Assembly: GCA_900556485.1 (NCBI GenBank)
Contig: USOX01000003.1
Location: forward strand, 1 to 64,000
Length of the DNA: 64,000 nucleotides
Direction of reading: 5' to 3'
DNA from: an uncultured Dysgonomonas sp.
GTDB lineage: Bacteria; Bacteroidota; Bacteroidia; Bacteroidales; Dysgonomonadaceae
Shown here: positions 9,293 through 17,268 of the stretch, in pieces
How positions within the stretch are numbered: position 1 is the stretch's first letter
Layout: every line of letters begins with the position of its first letter
Notes under the pieces: generated by a model
The model's database searches: none
Seen by the model: the letters and a program-made list of their open reading frames with translations, nothing else
Told to the model about the DNA's origin: nothing
Program-made: the position numbers and the translations under genes

Positions 9293-9909
9293 TCCGATTT
9301 ACCTTTTGCTAACCAGACATTCCGGGCATAAGTTATAAAGCCAAAACTCTGTCCTATAATTAATACCGGATCTTTTCTGAAAATACCATAGACTATGGTG
9401 ATTAATGAACCGATAATACTTAACATCCAAAAATTGACAGGTAATAATGATTCTCCCCTCGACTTTGAATACCACCATTGATATACAAACCTAAAGGTGA
9501 ATATTATTTGTCCTGTCGATCCTACTATTAATAGTCCTAATGGTATATTTTCGAACAGACGTTCAAACGAACTATCTGCATTATACATAACATAACTGAG
9601 AGCAACAACAGGTGTGAGTATTAATGTAATACGTCCCGCCAAGAATATATCTTTCCAATGATTCTTATTATTAAGATTCCATATATAGATGTAATATGAG
9701 AATATCTGCCCAAGAATAATAGCAAAGTCGCCCCGAAGCCAGCCATATATAGAAAATAAAAAAGAGGCTAACAAACTCAATTGCCAGTAGATAGTAGGCG
9801 AAACTACTTTTTTAGCTTTTTCGGACAATATCCATTGAACAAGCATCCTTGCCGAAAACAGTCCTTGAGCCAGAAAACCCAGAGCAAAATACCAAATATT
9901 GCCTTCCAT
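9289..9909 (-). CDS. Tandem LAB_N-domain membrane protein
   Basis: A 206-aa polytopic membrane protein made of two copies of the lipid-A-biosynthesis N-terminal domain (LAB_N). Copy 1 (about 12-78) and copy 2 (about 131-200) share R-F/M-x-x-QW near the start, an F/Y-W-x-L-S segment, YG-W/I-x-R and IxGQ-x-F. In other bacteria LAB_N is found alone or before LpxB. LAB_N resembles the PQ-loop/MtN3 three-helix fold, so a duplicated protein could form a complete transporter-like bundle. Its start abuts the GT2 stop and its end overlaps the epimerase. A role moving or presenting a polyprenyl-phosphate sugar is my inference. Confidence 0.8.
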   Translation of the reverse strand: MEGNIWYFALGFLAQGLFSARMLVQWILSEKAKKVVSPTIYWQLSLLASFLFSIYGWLRGDFAIILGQIFSYYIYIWNLNNKNHWKDIFLAGRITLILTPVVALSYVMYNADSSFERLFENIPLGLLIVGSTGQIIFTFRFVYQWWYSKSRGESLLPVNFWMLSIIGSLITIVYGIFRKDPVLIIGQSFGFITYARNVWLAKGKSE

Positions 9910-10644
9910 TTATTGGCTAATATTTTCGTTTCCTATAGTATAATTGATATATCTCTTTCTCATCCAACGATATGCAAAACAGTCCATAAAAGGTCCTGTT
10001 AATCTGTTCCATAAATGAAATTTAGAGACTCCTGCTGTACGCTCAAAATGCCGGACAGGTATTTGCTTTACTTTTCCATTCTGAAGCTGTATGAGTGCCG
10101 GTAAAAAACGGTGCATCCCTGTAAAAAATGGAATACGCTTAGCATACTCAGTTTTCATAATCTTTAATGGGCAACCAGTATCTTCTACTCCATCATTAGT
10201 CATCATACGACGAAAACCATTTGCAATCTTAGACGAGATACGTTTGCCAAAACTATCTTTGCGTCCAGCTCTGATCCCCATCACTAATTCATACTCATTT
10301 CTATGGGAAAGCAAGAGTTCAAAATCTTCAGGAATAGTTTGTAAATCAGCATCTATATAACCTACAAACGGCGATTCACAAACATCGATCCCTGCTTTTA
10401 TAGCTGCACTTAACCCTCTGTTTTCGGTAAATGCTATATAATAGAAACCATTATTGCGTCTACATATTTCTTTTATATACTCCAGACTTTTATCTTTCGA
10501 TCCATCATTAACAAATAATACACAGGCCTTTACAGATGCATCTTTCAAATATGCTGCGAACTCTTCTTCAAGCCTGTATATATTATCTTCTTCGTTATAG
10601 ATGGGAACGACTATACAAAAATCGTATTCCTTAGTTTTATTCAT
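9910..10644 (-). CDS. GT2 glycosyltransferase, ArnC/RgtE/DPM1-like
   Basis: A 244-aa family 2 glycosyltransferase. N-terminal VVPIYNEEDN, VNDGSKDKS and the metal-binding D98-A-D100-L-Q are all present. Closest in type to polyprenyl-phosphate sugar synthases (ArnC, RgtE, DPM1), which move a sugar from a nucleotide donor to undecaprenyl or dolichyl phosphate. It lacks the C-terminal transmembrane pair of ArnC, ending in a basic segment WMRKRY that may lie on the membrane. It overlaps the GT83 gene by 8 bp, which supports a donor-lipid role feeding that enzyme. Confidence 0.85.
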   Translation of the reverse strand: MNKTKEYDFCIVVPIYNEEDNIYRLEEEFAAYLKDASVKACVLFVNDGSKDKSLEYIKEICRRNNGFYYIAFTENRGLSAAIKAGIDVCESPFVGYIDADLQTIPEDFELLLSHRNEYELVMGIRAGRKDSFGKRISSKIANGFRRMMTNDGVEDTGCPLKIMKTEYAKRIPFFTGMHRFLPALIQLQNGKVKQIPVRHFERTAGVSKFHLWNRLTGPFMDCFAYRWMRKRYINYTIGNENISQ

Positions 10645-12298
10645 ATATTGTTTCAGTCTGTTTTTTCTTTATAATAGCCACTTCACGTGTTAAGTCTTTA
10701 TTGTATCTTTTATGTCCGACTTTACGCCAATTATTGTCATAAACTCCAATCTTCTCCACTATCACATCCTTATTTATAAAGATACTATCAATAGGTGCTC
10801 CAGAGACTAACACGAACGGAAGGTTATCATATATCTGTTTATCCTCCAATAGATCCATCGGTTTTAAAATCTGGTTGGATTCATAAACTATTTCTATTCG
10901 TAAGAATTCTTCCTGATTATAATAGAAAGGAAGAGATTGGACTTCTTTGTTATTACGAAGTTCGCTTATGCTCTTTCTCTCTGTATTTATAAACATATGA
11001 CCTATAGGGATAAGACATATAGCTTCAACCAAAATCATTGTTGCAATAATAGCCCCAAAAGCATAAGAGACATTCACTCCATTTCGAAAAAGGGCTCTGA
11101 AAATGAATATACTGATAGCCCAGCTACAGATTGCTGCTATTAAAAGTATAGGTAAAGAAAGAAGCCCCTCTTTATAGAACATTATATACAATACAACAGG
11201 TATTGCGATTAATATAACAGCTATAATAGTTGCATTTACCTGAAAAAGAATTCTTTCTGATTTTCGGGTAAATCCTTTCAGATACTGATAAATATATAAT
11301 GAAACTACTATAGAAGCAGGTATTAGTATTGGTAACAGATATCTTGTTTTCTTTTCGGGTATTATTGATAGTAAGATTAATGAAATTAAAAGCCAAAGAA
11401 TAGAAAATTTATATTCTCTCCTCAGTTCTTGTTTCTTAAACACAAAGAAACTTACAATGGCCGATACCAAAAATAATGCCCATATTCCGGCTTCGGCAGG
11501 AAATTGCCAATAGTAATACCATGGACGTACGTTATGATTGAGCCATGATGACGATTCTTTCTCAGCTACATTTAAAGCCATATCCTGATGGAAAAGAAGA
11601 ATAAAAGATGACCACCAGAATGAGATTATAAGAAAAACGACAATCATAGAAACTAAAGGGAAAACTTTCCCTTTTAGTTTAGGTCTGTAAACAATAATAT
11701 AGCTTATTAGAAAAGAAAGAAATAAGGCATATAACGAGACCGGTCCTTTACTTAAAAAAGACAATCCCATAAAAGTACCTGCTACAATAAAGTTTTTCCA
11801 CTGTGCACCTTCCTTGTTGAAAGCTAATACAAAGAAGTAAATAGCTCCCACCATAAAACTATGACAATATATATCCCATGTAGCAGTCCGCCCCATAAGA
11901 ATAATATTGAAACAGGTTGCCAATATTAAGGATGCCATCAATCCTACCTTTCGGTTTCTTGTTATAAAGGACACGAGAAGATATAAAAACACAATCATCA
12001 AGCTAGCCGATAACCCCGCTGCATACCGTTGTACAACTAGATTTCCCGGTATTATATTTTCTATACCTGCTGCAATCCATGTTGGTAATGGAGGTTTTTC
12101 TAATCTCAATTCCCCATTCATTCGAGGGATAAGATAATCCCCACTGCGCACCATTTCCTGAGCTGTTGCCAAATTCCGAGCCTCCATCAAGTCGGCAGGT
12201 ATTACCTGATTATTGACGAAGAACGCAAAAATACAGACAATTGCAATTATTATAAAATGAGTACGTTGTTCTTTTACACTTATTCCTTCTTGATTCAT
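10637..12298 (-). CDS. ArnT-like GT83 membrane glycosyltransferase
   Basis: A 553-aa integral membrane enzyme of the PMT_2/ArnT superfamily. These transfer a sugar from polyprenyl phosphate to lipid A or core sugar on the periplasmic side. The first periplasmic loop has the acidic-pair region DLMEARNLATAQEMV followed by RLEKPPLPTW, the arrangement seen in ArnT and in the rhizobial RgtA-D galacturonosyltransferases. About 11-12 hydrophobic segments follow, then a soluble C-terminal part. It is the first gene of the operon. The acceptor is unknown. Confidence 0.85.
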   Translation of the reverse strand: MNQEGISVKEQRTHFIIIAIVCIFAFFVNNQVIPADLMEARNLATAQEMVRSGDYLIPRMNGELRLEKPPLPTWIAAGIENIIPGNLVVQRYAAGLSASLMIVFLYLLVSFITRNRKVGLMASLILATCFNIILMGRTATWDIYCHSFMVGAIYFFVLAFNKEGAQWKNFIVAGTFMGLSFLSKGPVSLYALFLSFLISYIIVYRPKLKGKVFPLVSMIVVFLIISFWWSSFILLFHQDMALNVAEKESSSWLNHNVRPWYYYWQFPAEAGIWALFLVSAIVSFFVFKKQELRREYKFSILWLLISLILLSIIPEKKTRYLLPILIPASIVVSLYIYQYLKGFTRKSERILFQVNATIIAVILIAIPVVLYIMFYKEGLLSLPILLIAAICSWAISIFIFRALFRNGVNVSYAFGAIIATMILVEAICLIPIGHMFINTERKSISELRNNKEVQSLPFYYNQEEFLRIEIVYESNQILKPMDLLEDKQIYDNLPFVLVSGAPIDSIFINKDVIVEKIGVYDNNWRKVGHKRYNKDLTREVAIIKKKQTETIYE

Positions 12299-12423
12299 CC
12301 TTCCTATTTTAAAGACAGGCTACACACTTCTTTTCAACTTACCAATAACAAGGCTACAAATATAACAATATTTGTATAAATTTATTATCTGAAAGATAGT
12401 ACTTTTAACGCATTATCTTTTCT

Positions 12424-12459
12424 TAAAAACAGAATGACAGCATATACATACTGTCATTC
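12424..12459 (-). terminator. Terminator of gcvT
   Basis: GAATGACAG (12432-12440) pairs with CTGTCATTC (12451-12459); the minus-strand transcript then runs into TGTTTTTAAG. Confidence 0.8.
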
Positions 12460-12476
12460 CATCATATAAAATCTAG

Positions 12477-13571
12477 CTATAGTTTGCGGAATGGAGGTTT
12501 TACCACCTCTGCCTTCACTTTTTTATCCCTTATTTTAATAAATATAGATGTACCAATAGCTGAGTAGTCCGGTTTTAAATACCCAAGTCCAACTCCTATT
12601 TTTGATGTTGGAGACATAGTTCCCGATGTAACCACTCCTATCTTCTCATCATTGTCATTTACTATATCATACCCATGACGAGGAATTCCTTTTTCGACCA
12701 TTTGAAATCCGCATAATTTACGGCTCACACCTTCCGCCTTTTGTTTTTCCAATATAGCCCTGCCGATAAAATCTTTCCCTTCGGCAAACTTAGTAATCCA
12801 GCCTAAACCTGCTTCAATAGGGGTAATTGTATCATCCAAGTCATTCCCGTACAGACAAAAGCCCATTTCGAGACGAAGCGTATCACGTGCTCCCAGCCCG
12901 ATCGGCTTAATTCCAAACTCTTTACCAGCTTCGAACAAAGCATTCCAGATATCAACACCATATTGTGGATAGAAATATATTTCGAAACCACCAGCTCCAG
13001 TATACCCTGTATTTGAAATAATTACATTATCCATACCTGAACCCTCCAGGCTGCCTACAGTAAACGAATAGTAAGGAATCTTGGTTAAGTCTATTTTAGT
13101 TAATTTCTGTAATGTTTCTAATGCCTTAGGACCTTGTATTGCTAACTGTGCAATACTATCTGAAGCATTTTCCAATTCTGCTGATTCTGTATTATGATCG
13201 ACAAACCATTGCCAGTCCTTTTCAAGATTGGATGCATTGACCACAAGCATATATTTTTCAGGTTCGTAATGGTAAACAATAATATCGTCTACTATTCCAC
13301 CCTGATCATTCATTATACACGAATACTGAGCCTTGCCTATTTCCAAAGCAGCAACGTTATTGCTCATCATCCGTTGAAGAAAAGATAATGCACGAGGACC
13401 TTTCACCCATATTTCACCCATATGCGATACATCAAATACACCTACGCCTGTGCATACTGTCATATGTTCGTCTATTATACCCGAATATTCTATAGGCATA
13501 TTATATCCTGCAAATTCATGCATTTTAGCTCCAAGAGCAATGTGAATGTCTGTAAATGGTGTTTTTTTCAT
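12477..13571 (-). CDS. gcvT: Aminomethyltransferase, glycine cleavage T protein
   Basis: The T protein transfers the methylene of the H-protein aminomethyl arm to tetrahydrofolate and releases ammonia. The 364 aa match the family. [16 protein letters not shown] (42-57), [13 protein letters not shown] and [22 protein letters not shown] are the classic folate-pocket and C-terminal landmarks. The other glycine-cleavage genes (gcvH, gcvP) are not nearby, which is common in Bacteroidetes. I see no glycine riboswitch. It is followed by its own terminator and lies 36 bp after pepT, so the two may be co-transcribed. Confidence 0.96.
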   Translation of the reverse strand: MKKTPFTDIHIALGAKMHEFAGYNMPIEYSGIIDEHMTVCTGVGVFDVSHMGEIWVKGPRALSFLQRMMSNNVAALEIGKAQYSCIMNDQGGIVDDIIVYHYEPEKYMLVVNASNLEKDWQWFVDHNTESAELENASDSIAQLAIQGPKALETLQKLTKIDLTKIPYYSFTVGSLEGSGMDNVIISNTGYTGAGGFEIYFYPQYGVDIWNALFEAGKEFGIKPIGLGARDTLRLEMGFCLYGNDLDDTITPIEAGLGWITKFAEGKDFIGRAILEKQKAEGVSRKLCGFQMVEKGIPRHGYDIVNDNDEKIGVVTSGTMSPTSKIGVGLGYLKPDYSAIGTSIFIKIRDKKVKAEVVKPPFRKL

Positions 13572-13607
13572 GTTGGTATTTTATATTTTCAATTTACTCA
13601 TTAAATG

Positions 13608-14828
13608 CTATTTACTTGCAACCAATTCTACTATCTTCACTATTACTTCCACAGCTTTCTCCATCGATTGCACAGGTACAAATTCGTAGCGTCCATGAAA
13701 ATTATGTCCTCCTGCAAATATATTAGGGCAAGGTAGTCCTTTGAACGATAGTTGGGCACCATCTGTTCCTCCTCTTATTGGCTTTACAATAGGAGTCACA
13801 CCAACCATCTCCATTGCCTCAAATGCGACATTTACAATATGCATTACCGGTTCAACCTTTTCACGCATATTATAGTATTGGTCCTTTATTTCTACTGTAG
13901 TACTGTTAGGATATAGCTTATTGATAAAATCAACAACTTCTTGCATTTTACGTTTCCGAGCCTCAAATAATTCACGGCTGTGATCTCTGATAATATATCC
14001 TACTGTAGCCGAATCAACTGTTCCCGACACATTTGTTAAATGGAAAAAACCTTCATAACCTGTAGTATGTTCCGGTCTTTCACTCTCGGGCAACATTGAG
14101 ATCAATTTATTAGCAACAACCGAAGCATTCGTCATTTTATCTTTAGCATATCCCGGATGCACACTCCTACCTTGAATATTTATCTTGACCCCGGCAGCAT
14201 TGAAATTTTCATATTCCAATTCTCCTATAGGGCCACCATCCATTGTATATGCCCACTCACAACCAAATTTTGCGACATCAAACTTATGCGCTCCCAAACC
14301 AATTTCTTCATCCGGATTAAACCCTACACGTATCTTTCCGTGTTTAATCTCAGGATGATCTATCAGATATTGTATAGCTGTAAGGATTTCAGCTATTCCG
14401 GCTTTATCATCAGCACCAAGCAAAGTTTTCCCATCTGTCACAATCAAATCTTGTCCTTTATATGCTAACATTTCCGGAAAATCAGATGGAGAAAGAATAA
14501 CATTCATGTCTTTATTTAGTACAATATCTTTTCCATCATAATTATCAACAATACGAGGATTTACTCCTTTTCCTGTCAGATCGGGACTCGTATCAATATG
14601 AGCGATAAAACCTATCGTAGGTACATTTTTATCTATATTGGAAGGAAGAGTTGCCATTACATAACCATTTTCATCTAAAGAGATTTCAGTCAACCCTATC
14701 TGCTGTAATTCCTTTTCCAATTCTTTAGCTAGAACCATCTGTCCCGGAGTACTGGGTGTGATACCCGTTTCCGGATTCGATTCTGTGTCAAATTTCACAT
14801 ATTTCAAGAAACGATCTACGATTGTCAT
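13608..14828 (-). CDS. pepT: Peptidase T (tripeptide aminopeptidase)
   Basis: A di-zinc M20B metallopeptidase that removes N-terminal residues from tripeptides in the cytoplasm. The 406 aa match PepT. The zinc ligands are visible in AHIDTSPD (H77, D79), GADDKAG (D140) and NPDEEIG (catalytic E174, ligand E175), with [16 protein letters not shown] leading into the dimerisation insert. [10 protein letters not shown] and [11 protein letters not shown] complete the site. A TAnnTTTG box lies about 95 bp upstream. Confidence 0.96.
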   Translation of the reverse strand: MTIVDRFLKYVKFDTESNPETGITPSTPGQMVLAKELEKELQQIGLTEISLDENGYVMATLPSNIDKNVPTIGFIAHIDTSPDLTGKGVNPRIVDNYDGKDIVLNKDMNVILSPSDFPEMLAYKGQDLIVTDGKTLLGADDKAGIAEILTAIQYLIDHPEIKHGKIRVGFNPDEEIGLGAHKFDVAKFGCEWAYTMDGGPIGELEYENFNAAGVKINIQGRSVHPGYAKDKMTNASVVANKLISMLPESERPEHTTGYEGFFHLTNVSGTVDSATVGYIIRDHSRELFEARKRKMQEVVDFINKLYPNSTTVEIKDQYYNMREKVEPVMHIVNVAFEAMEMVGVTPIVKPIRGGTDGAQLSFKGLPCPNIFAGGHNFHGRYEFVPVQSMEKAVEVIVKIVELVASK

Positions 14829-14922
14829 AATTTTTATTCTTTTTATATCATTTTTTCACTAAACGCACTCTTTTTATAAGTCTCTGATAGCTAACTTCTT
14901 TTTCCACAAAAGACTTTCAACA

Positions 14923-14930
14923 CAAATGTA
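14923..14930 (-). promoter_or_regulatory. pepT -7 box
   Basis: TACATTTG on the minus strand fits TAnnTTTG. It gives a leader of about 90 nt. Confidence 0.45.
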
Positions 14931-14966
14931 GTAAAAGAAATCAAAGGAAAAAAATCGAATCTATCT

Positions 14967-14997
14967 TTTGGAGATATAAAAAATTTATCTACTTTTG
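14967..14997 (+). promoter_or_regulatory. Promoter of SRP RNA-tRNA-Thr transcript
   Basis: TTTG (14967-14970), a 19-nt spacer and TACTTTTG (14990-14997) match the Bacteroidetes consensus exactly. A start a few bases downstream coincides with the first pairing strand of the SRP RNA. Confidence 0.85.
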
Positions 14998-15000
14998 TGC

Positions 15001-15102
15001 CCGGGTAAGTCCTATACGGTCAGCTCCCGATTAATCCCCCAGGGTTTGATCGCAGCAAGGGCCGTCGGTTGTAGCGACGCGATATAGTAAGCTTACCCAC
15101 CT
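15001..15102 (+). ncRNA. ffs: Signal recognition particle RNA (4.5S-like)
   Basis: An approximately 100-nt RNA closed by GGGTAAG (15003-15009) pairing with CTTACCC (15092-15098). Its domain IV has the conserved CAGG (5' side) and AGCA (3' side) of the symmetric loop that binds Ffh, in CCCCAGGG...GCAGCAAGGG near 15038-15061. The upstream GTCAGCTCC segment is also typical. It lacks an Alu domain, as usual for Gram-negative SRP RNAs. Only 4 nt separate the closing stem from tRNA-Thr. Confidence 0.85.
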
Positions 15103-15176
15103 GCCTCTTTAGCTCAGTTGGCCAGAGCACGTGATTTGTAATCTCGGGGTCGTTGGTTCGAATCCGACAAGAGGCT
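15103..15176 (+). tRNA. tRNA-Thr (TGT)
   Basis: GCCTCTT pairs with AAGAGGC; D-arm GCTCAGTTGG, T-arm GGTTCGAATCC and anticodon TGT in TTTGTAA are present. CCA is not encoded. It has no promoter of its own and must come from the SRP RNA transcript. Confidence 0.95.
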
Positions 15177-15186
15177 CAAAAAGAAG

Positions 15187-15220
15187 AATCTATCTGAAAT
15201 TGATCAGGTAGATTTTTTTT
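15187..15220 (+). terminator. Terminator of SRP RNA-tRNA-Thr
   Basis: AATCTA and TAGATT with flanking TCTGA/TCAG form a hairpin followed by eight T. Confidence 0.8.
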
Positions 15221-15324
15221 AATTTATACACATTTCCACAAATTCTCTCCAAACAGAAGCAAAAAACTACTATACAACGATCTGCTACAGAAACAATAAG
15301 AAAAACATGAGACCGTACTTGCTG

Positions 15325-15378
15325 TTCATCAATAAAAACACTACATTCATCAATAAAACTTTGATTCATATCAAAGTT
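15325..15378. promoter_or_regulatory. Candidate LytTR operator and adjacent inverted repeat
   Basis: TTCATCAATAAAA occurs twice (15325-15337, 15346-15358) exactly 21 bp apart, two helical turns. It is followed by the perfect inverted repeat AACTTTGAT-TCAT-ATCAAAGTT (15357-15378). LytTR regulators bind short direct repeats at about this pitch. The site lies directly upstream of the kinase-regulator pair, so autoregulation is likely but inferred. Confidence 0.5.
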
Positions 15379-15424
15379 GAGGTAGATTTAAAAATATTTG
15401 GGTTTAAAATCACCTGACAAAAAT

Positions 15425-16441
15425 ATGGTACATTATTTCTCTAAATGGATTTCTCCAATAATACTAGCTGTTATATGCCAACAAGCTATCCGACTTGTCA
15501 CTGATATTTCAATGGATAATACATTTTGGGTTACACCTTCGCAACATTCAGTTGAGTTTATTATCAGCATTCCATTTTATTATTTCATTAATTGGAGAAT
15601 ACATGTTTTTCAAGCAGAAAACACTTACGAAAATAAGGATAAAAAAGGCATTATCAGAGAATATGTTTTATGGGCCTTTCTTTTTCTTATTCTAATAAAT
15701 ATATATGTTATTATCGCACACCGAATATTGAATTTACCGGAATATTTCAGAGACTACATGTTTGCTACTGTAACATGTGTTCCTATTTTGCTATTCTATT
15801 ATACTCTCATCAGAAATGAACATAACAAAAGAAAACTGGATGAACAGAAGCTGGAATTTGAAAGATTAAAAACCGCCCAACTTGAAACCGAAATGAAGTT
15901 TCTGAAAGCTCAATACCATCCACATTTCTTATTTAATGCACTGAACACAATTTATTTTCAGGTAGAGGAAACTAATATTTCAGCTAAAGAAAGTATCGAG
16001 TTCCTTTCGGGCTTATTAAGATACCAGCTTTATGACGCAGAAGAAGTGGTTACATTAGATGATGAACTTCAATTTTTAAACACATATATCTCCTTTCAAA
16101 AGCTTCGGATAGAAGAAGGTATAAGGGTGGATTTTTCGGAAGAGATTGATGATAAGAAGACAAAAATTCATCCATTATTATTTCATCCGTTGCTCGAAAA
16201 TGCTTTTAAATATGTTGACGGAGAATTTAGTATTAAGATCAAAATAAGCCAACAAAACAATGTTATTGTTTTTGATATTGCAAATACAATAGTAAGTTAT
16301 TCTGCGTCCGAACAGAAAACAGGAATAGGGCTCACAAACCTTAAGCAACGATTATCAATACTCTATCCTAATAAACATAAATTATTGATTGATAGCAGAC
16401 AAGATATATTTACTGCAGCGTTAATTATTGAAGTAGAATAA
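15425..16441 (+). CDS. LytS-type sensor histidine kinase
   Basis: A membrane histidine kinase of the HisKA_7TM/LytS-like class (His_kinase domain). Four hydrophobic segments lie between residues 1 and 130, a coiled stretch follows (130-160), then the phosphoacceptor motif YHPHFLFNALN (H167 is the usual acceptor). The ATPase domain has PLLFHPLLENAFKY (N box) and KTGIGLTNLKQRL (G box). I chose ATG at 15425 rather than an in-frame TTG at 15398, because ATG immediately precedes the first hydrophobic segment. It ends 1 bp before the response regulator. No ligand-binding domain is visible, so the signal is unknown. Confidence 0.9.
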   Translation: MVHYFSKWISPIILAVICQQAIRLVTDISMDNTFWVTPSQHSVEFIISIPFYYFINWRIHVFQAENTYENKDKKGIIREYVLWAFLFLILINIYVIIAHRILNLPEYFRDYMFATVTCVPILLFYYTLIRNEHNKRKLDEQKLEFERLKTAQLETEMKFLKAQYHPHFLFNALNTIYFQVEETNISAKESIEFLSGLLRYQLYDAEEVVTLDDELQFLNTYISFQKLRIEEGIRVDFSEEIDDKKTKIHPLLFHPLLENAFKYVDGEFSIKIKISQQNNVIVFDIANTIVSYSASEQKTGIGLTNLKQRLSILYPNKHKLLIDSRQDIFTAALIIEVE

Positions 16442-16442
16442 T

Positions 16443-17156
16443 ATGAAGATTAAATGTGTTATAACTGACGATGAACCTTTAGCTCGTAAAGGGCTACGTG
16501 AATATATTGAGAAGATAGATATTCTTGAATTAGTTGGAGAATGCAAAAATGCCATTGAACTAAATAATCTATTACAAACAACAAAAATTGATTTACTATT
16601 TCTTGATATTGAAATGCCACGTTTATCCGGACTGGATTTTCTGGAAAATCTGGAAAATCCTCCTTTCACTATTATTACTTCTGCTTATGAAAAGTATGCT
16701 TTAAAGAGTTATGAATTTCAGGTGTCGGACTATTTGTTAAAACCTATTTCATTTACTCGGTTTTTGAAAGCCATAAATAATATTCAAGTTATTATGGAAA
16801 AAATTGGAAAGAAAATAGATCCACGTTCATATATTTTTGTTCGAAGCGATAAACAACTTAAGAAAATCATATTTGAGCATATTTTATTTGTCGAAAGTCT
16901 CGAAAACTATATCATTATATATACATTATCATCAAAAGAGATAACCAGCATTCCTTTAAAACAATTCTGGGAGATACTGCCACAAAATTCCTTTATACAA
17001 GTTCACCGTTCATATATTGTCAATATCGATAAAATTGAGGCTATAATAGGCAATCAATTAAAGATTGGAGACAAGATGATTCCTGTTGGACGCAGTCAGC
17101 GGGAAGATGTTATGAATGCATTAAATAATTATATTATTTCCCGCAAAAAAGAGTAA
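16443..17156 (+). CDS. LytTR-family response regulator
   Basis: A 237-aa receiver plus LytTR DNA-binding domain. Receiver residues are the acidic pair D9-D10, phosphoacceptor D55 in LLFLDIEMP and K100 in YLLKPISF. The LytTR domain (about 135-235) has FVRSDKQLKKI, ILFVESLENYI and FIQVHRSYIVNIDKI. It is the partner of the preceding kinase, one base away. Probable targets are its own promoter (direct repeats at 15325-15358) and the outer-membrane receptor 112 bp downstream. Confidence 0.95.
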   Translation: MKIKCVITDDEPLARKGLREYIEKIDILELVGECKNAIELNNLLQTTKIDLLFLDIEMPRLSGLDFLENLENPPFTIITSAYEKYALKSYEFQVSDYLLKPISFTRFLKAINNIQVIMEKIGKKIDPRSYIFVRSDKQLKKIIFEHILFVESLENYIIIYTLSSKEITSIPLKQFWEILPQNSFIQVHRSYIVNIDKIEAIIGNQLKIGDKMIPVGRSQREDVMNALNNYIISRKKE

Positions 17157-17268
17157 AAAAGATAAATCCGTAGTATATCATTAGAAAGATGTCGTTCACC
17201 ATTATTTTTTGTTTGAAATTTTTATCCAGTATAATTTCATCCAGTAATTATTTAAAACAAAACATATT

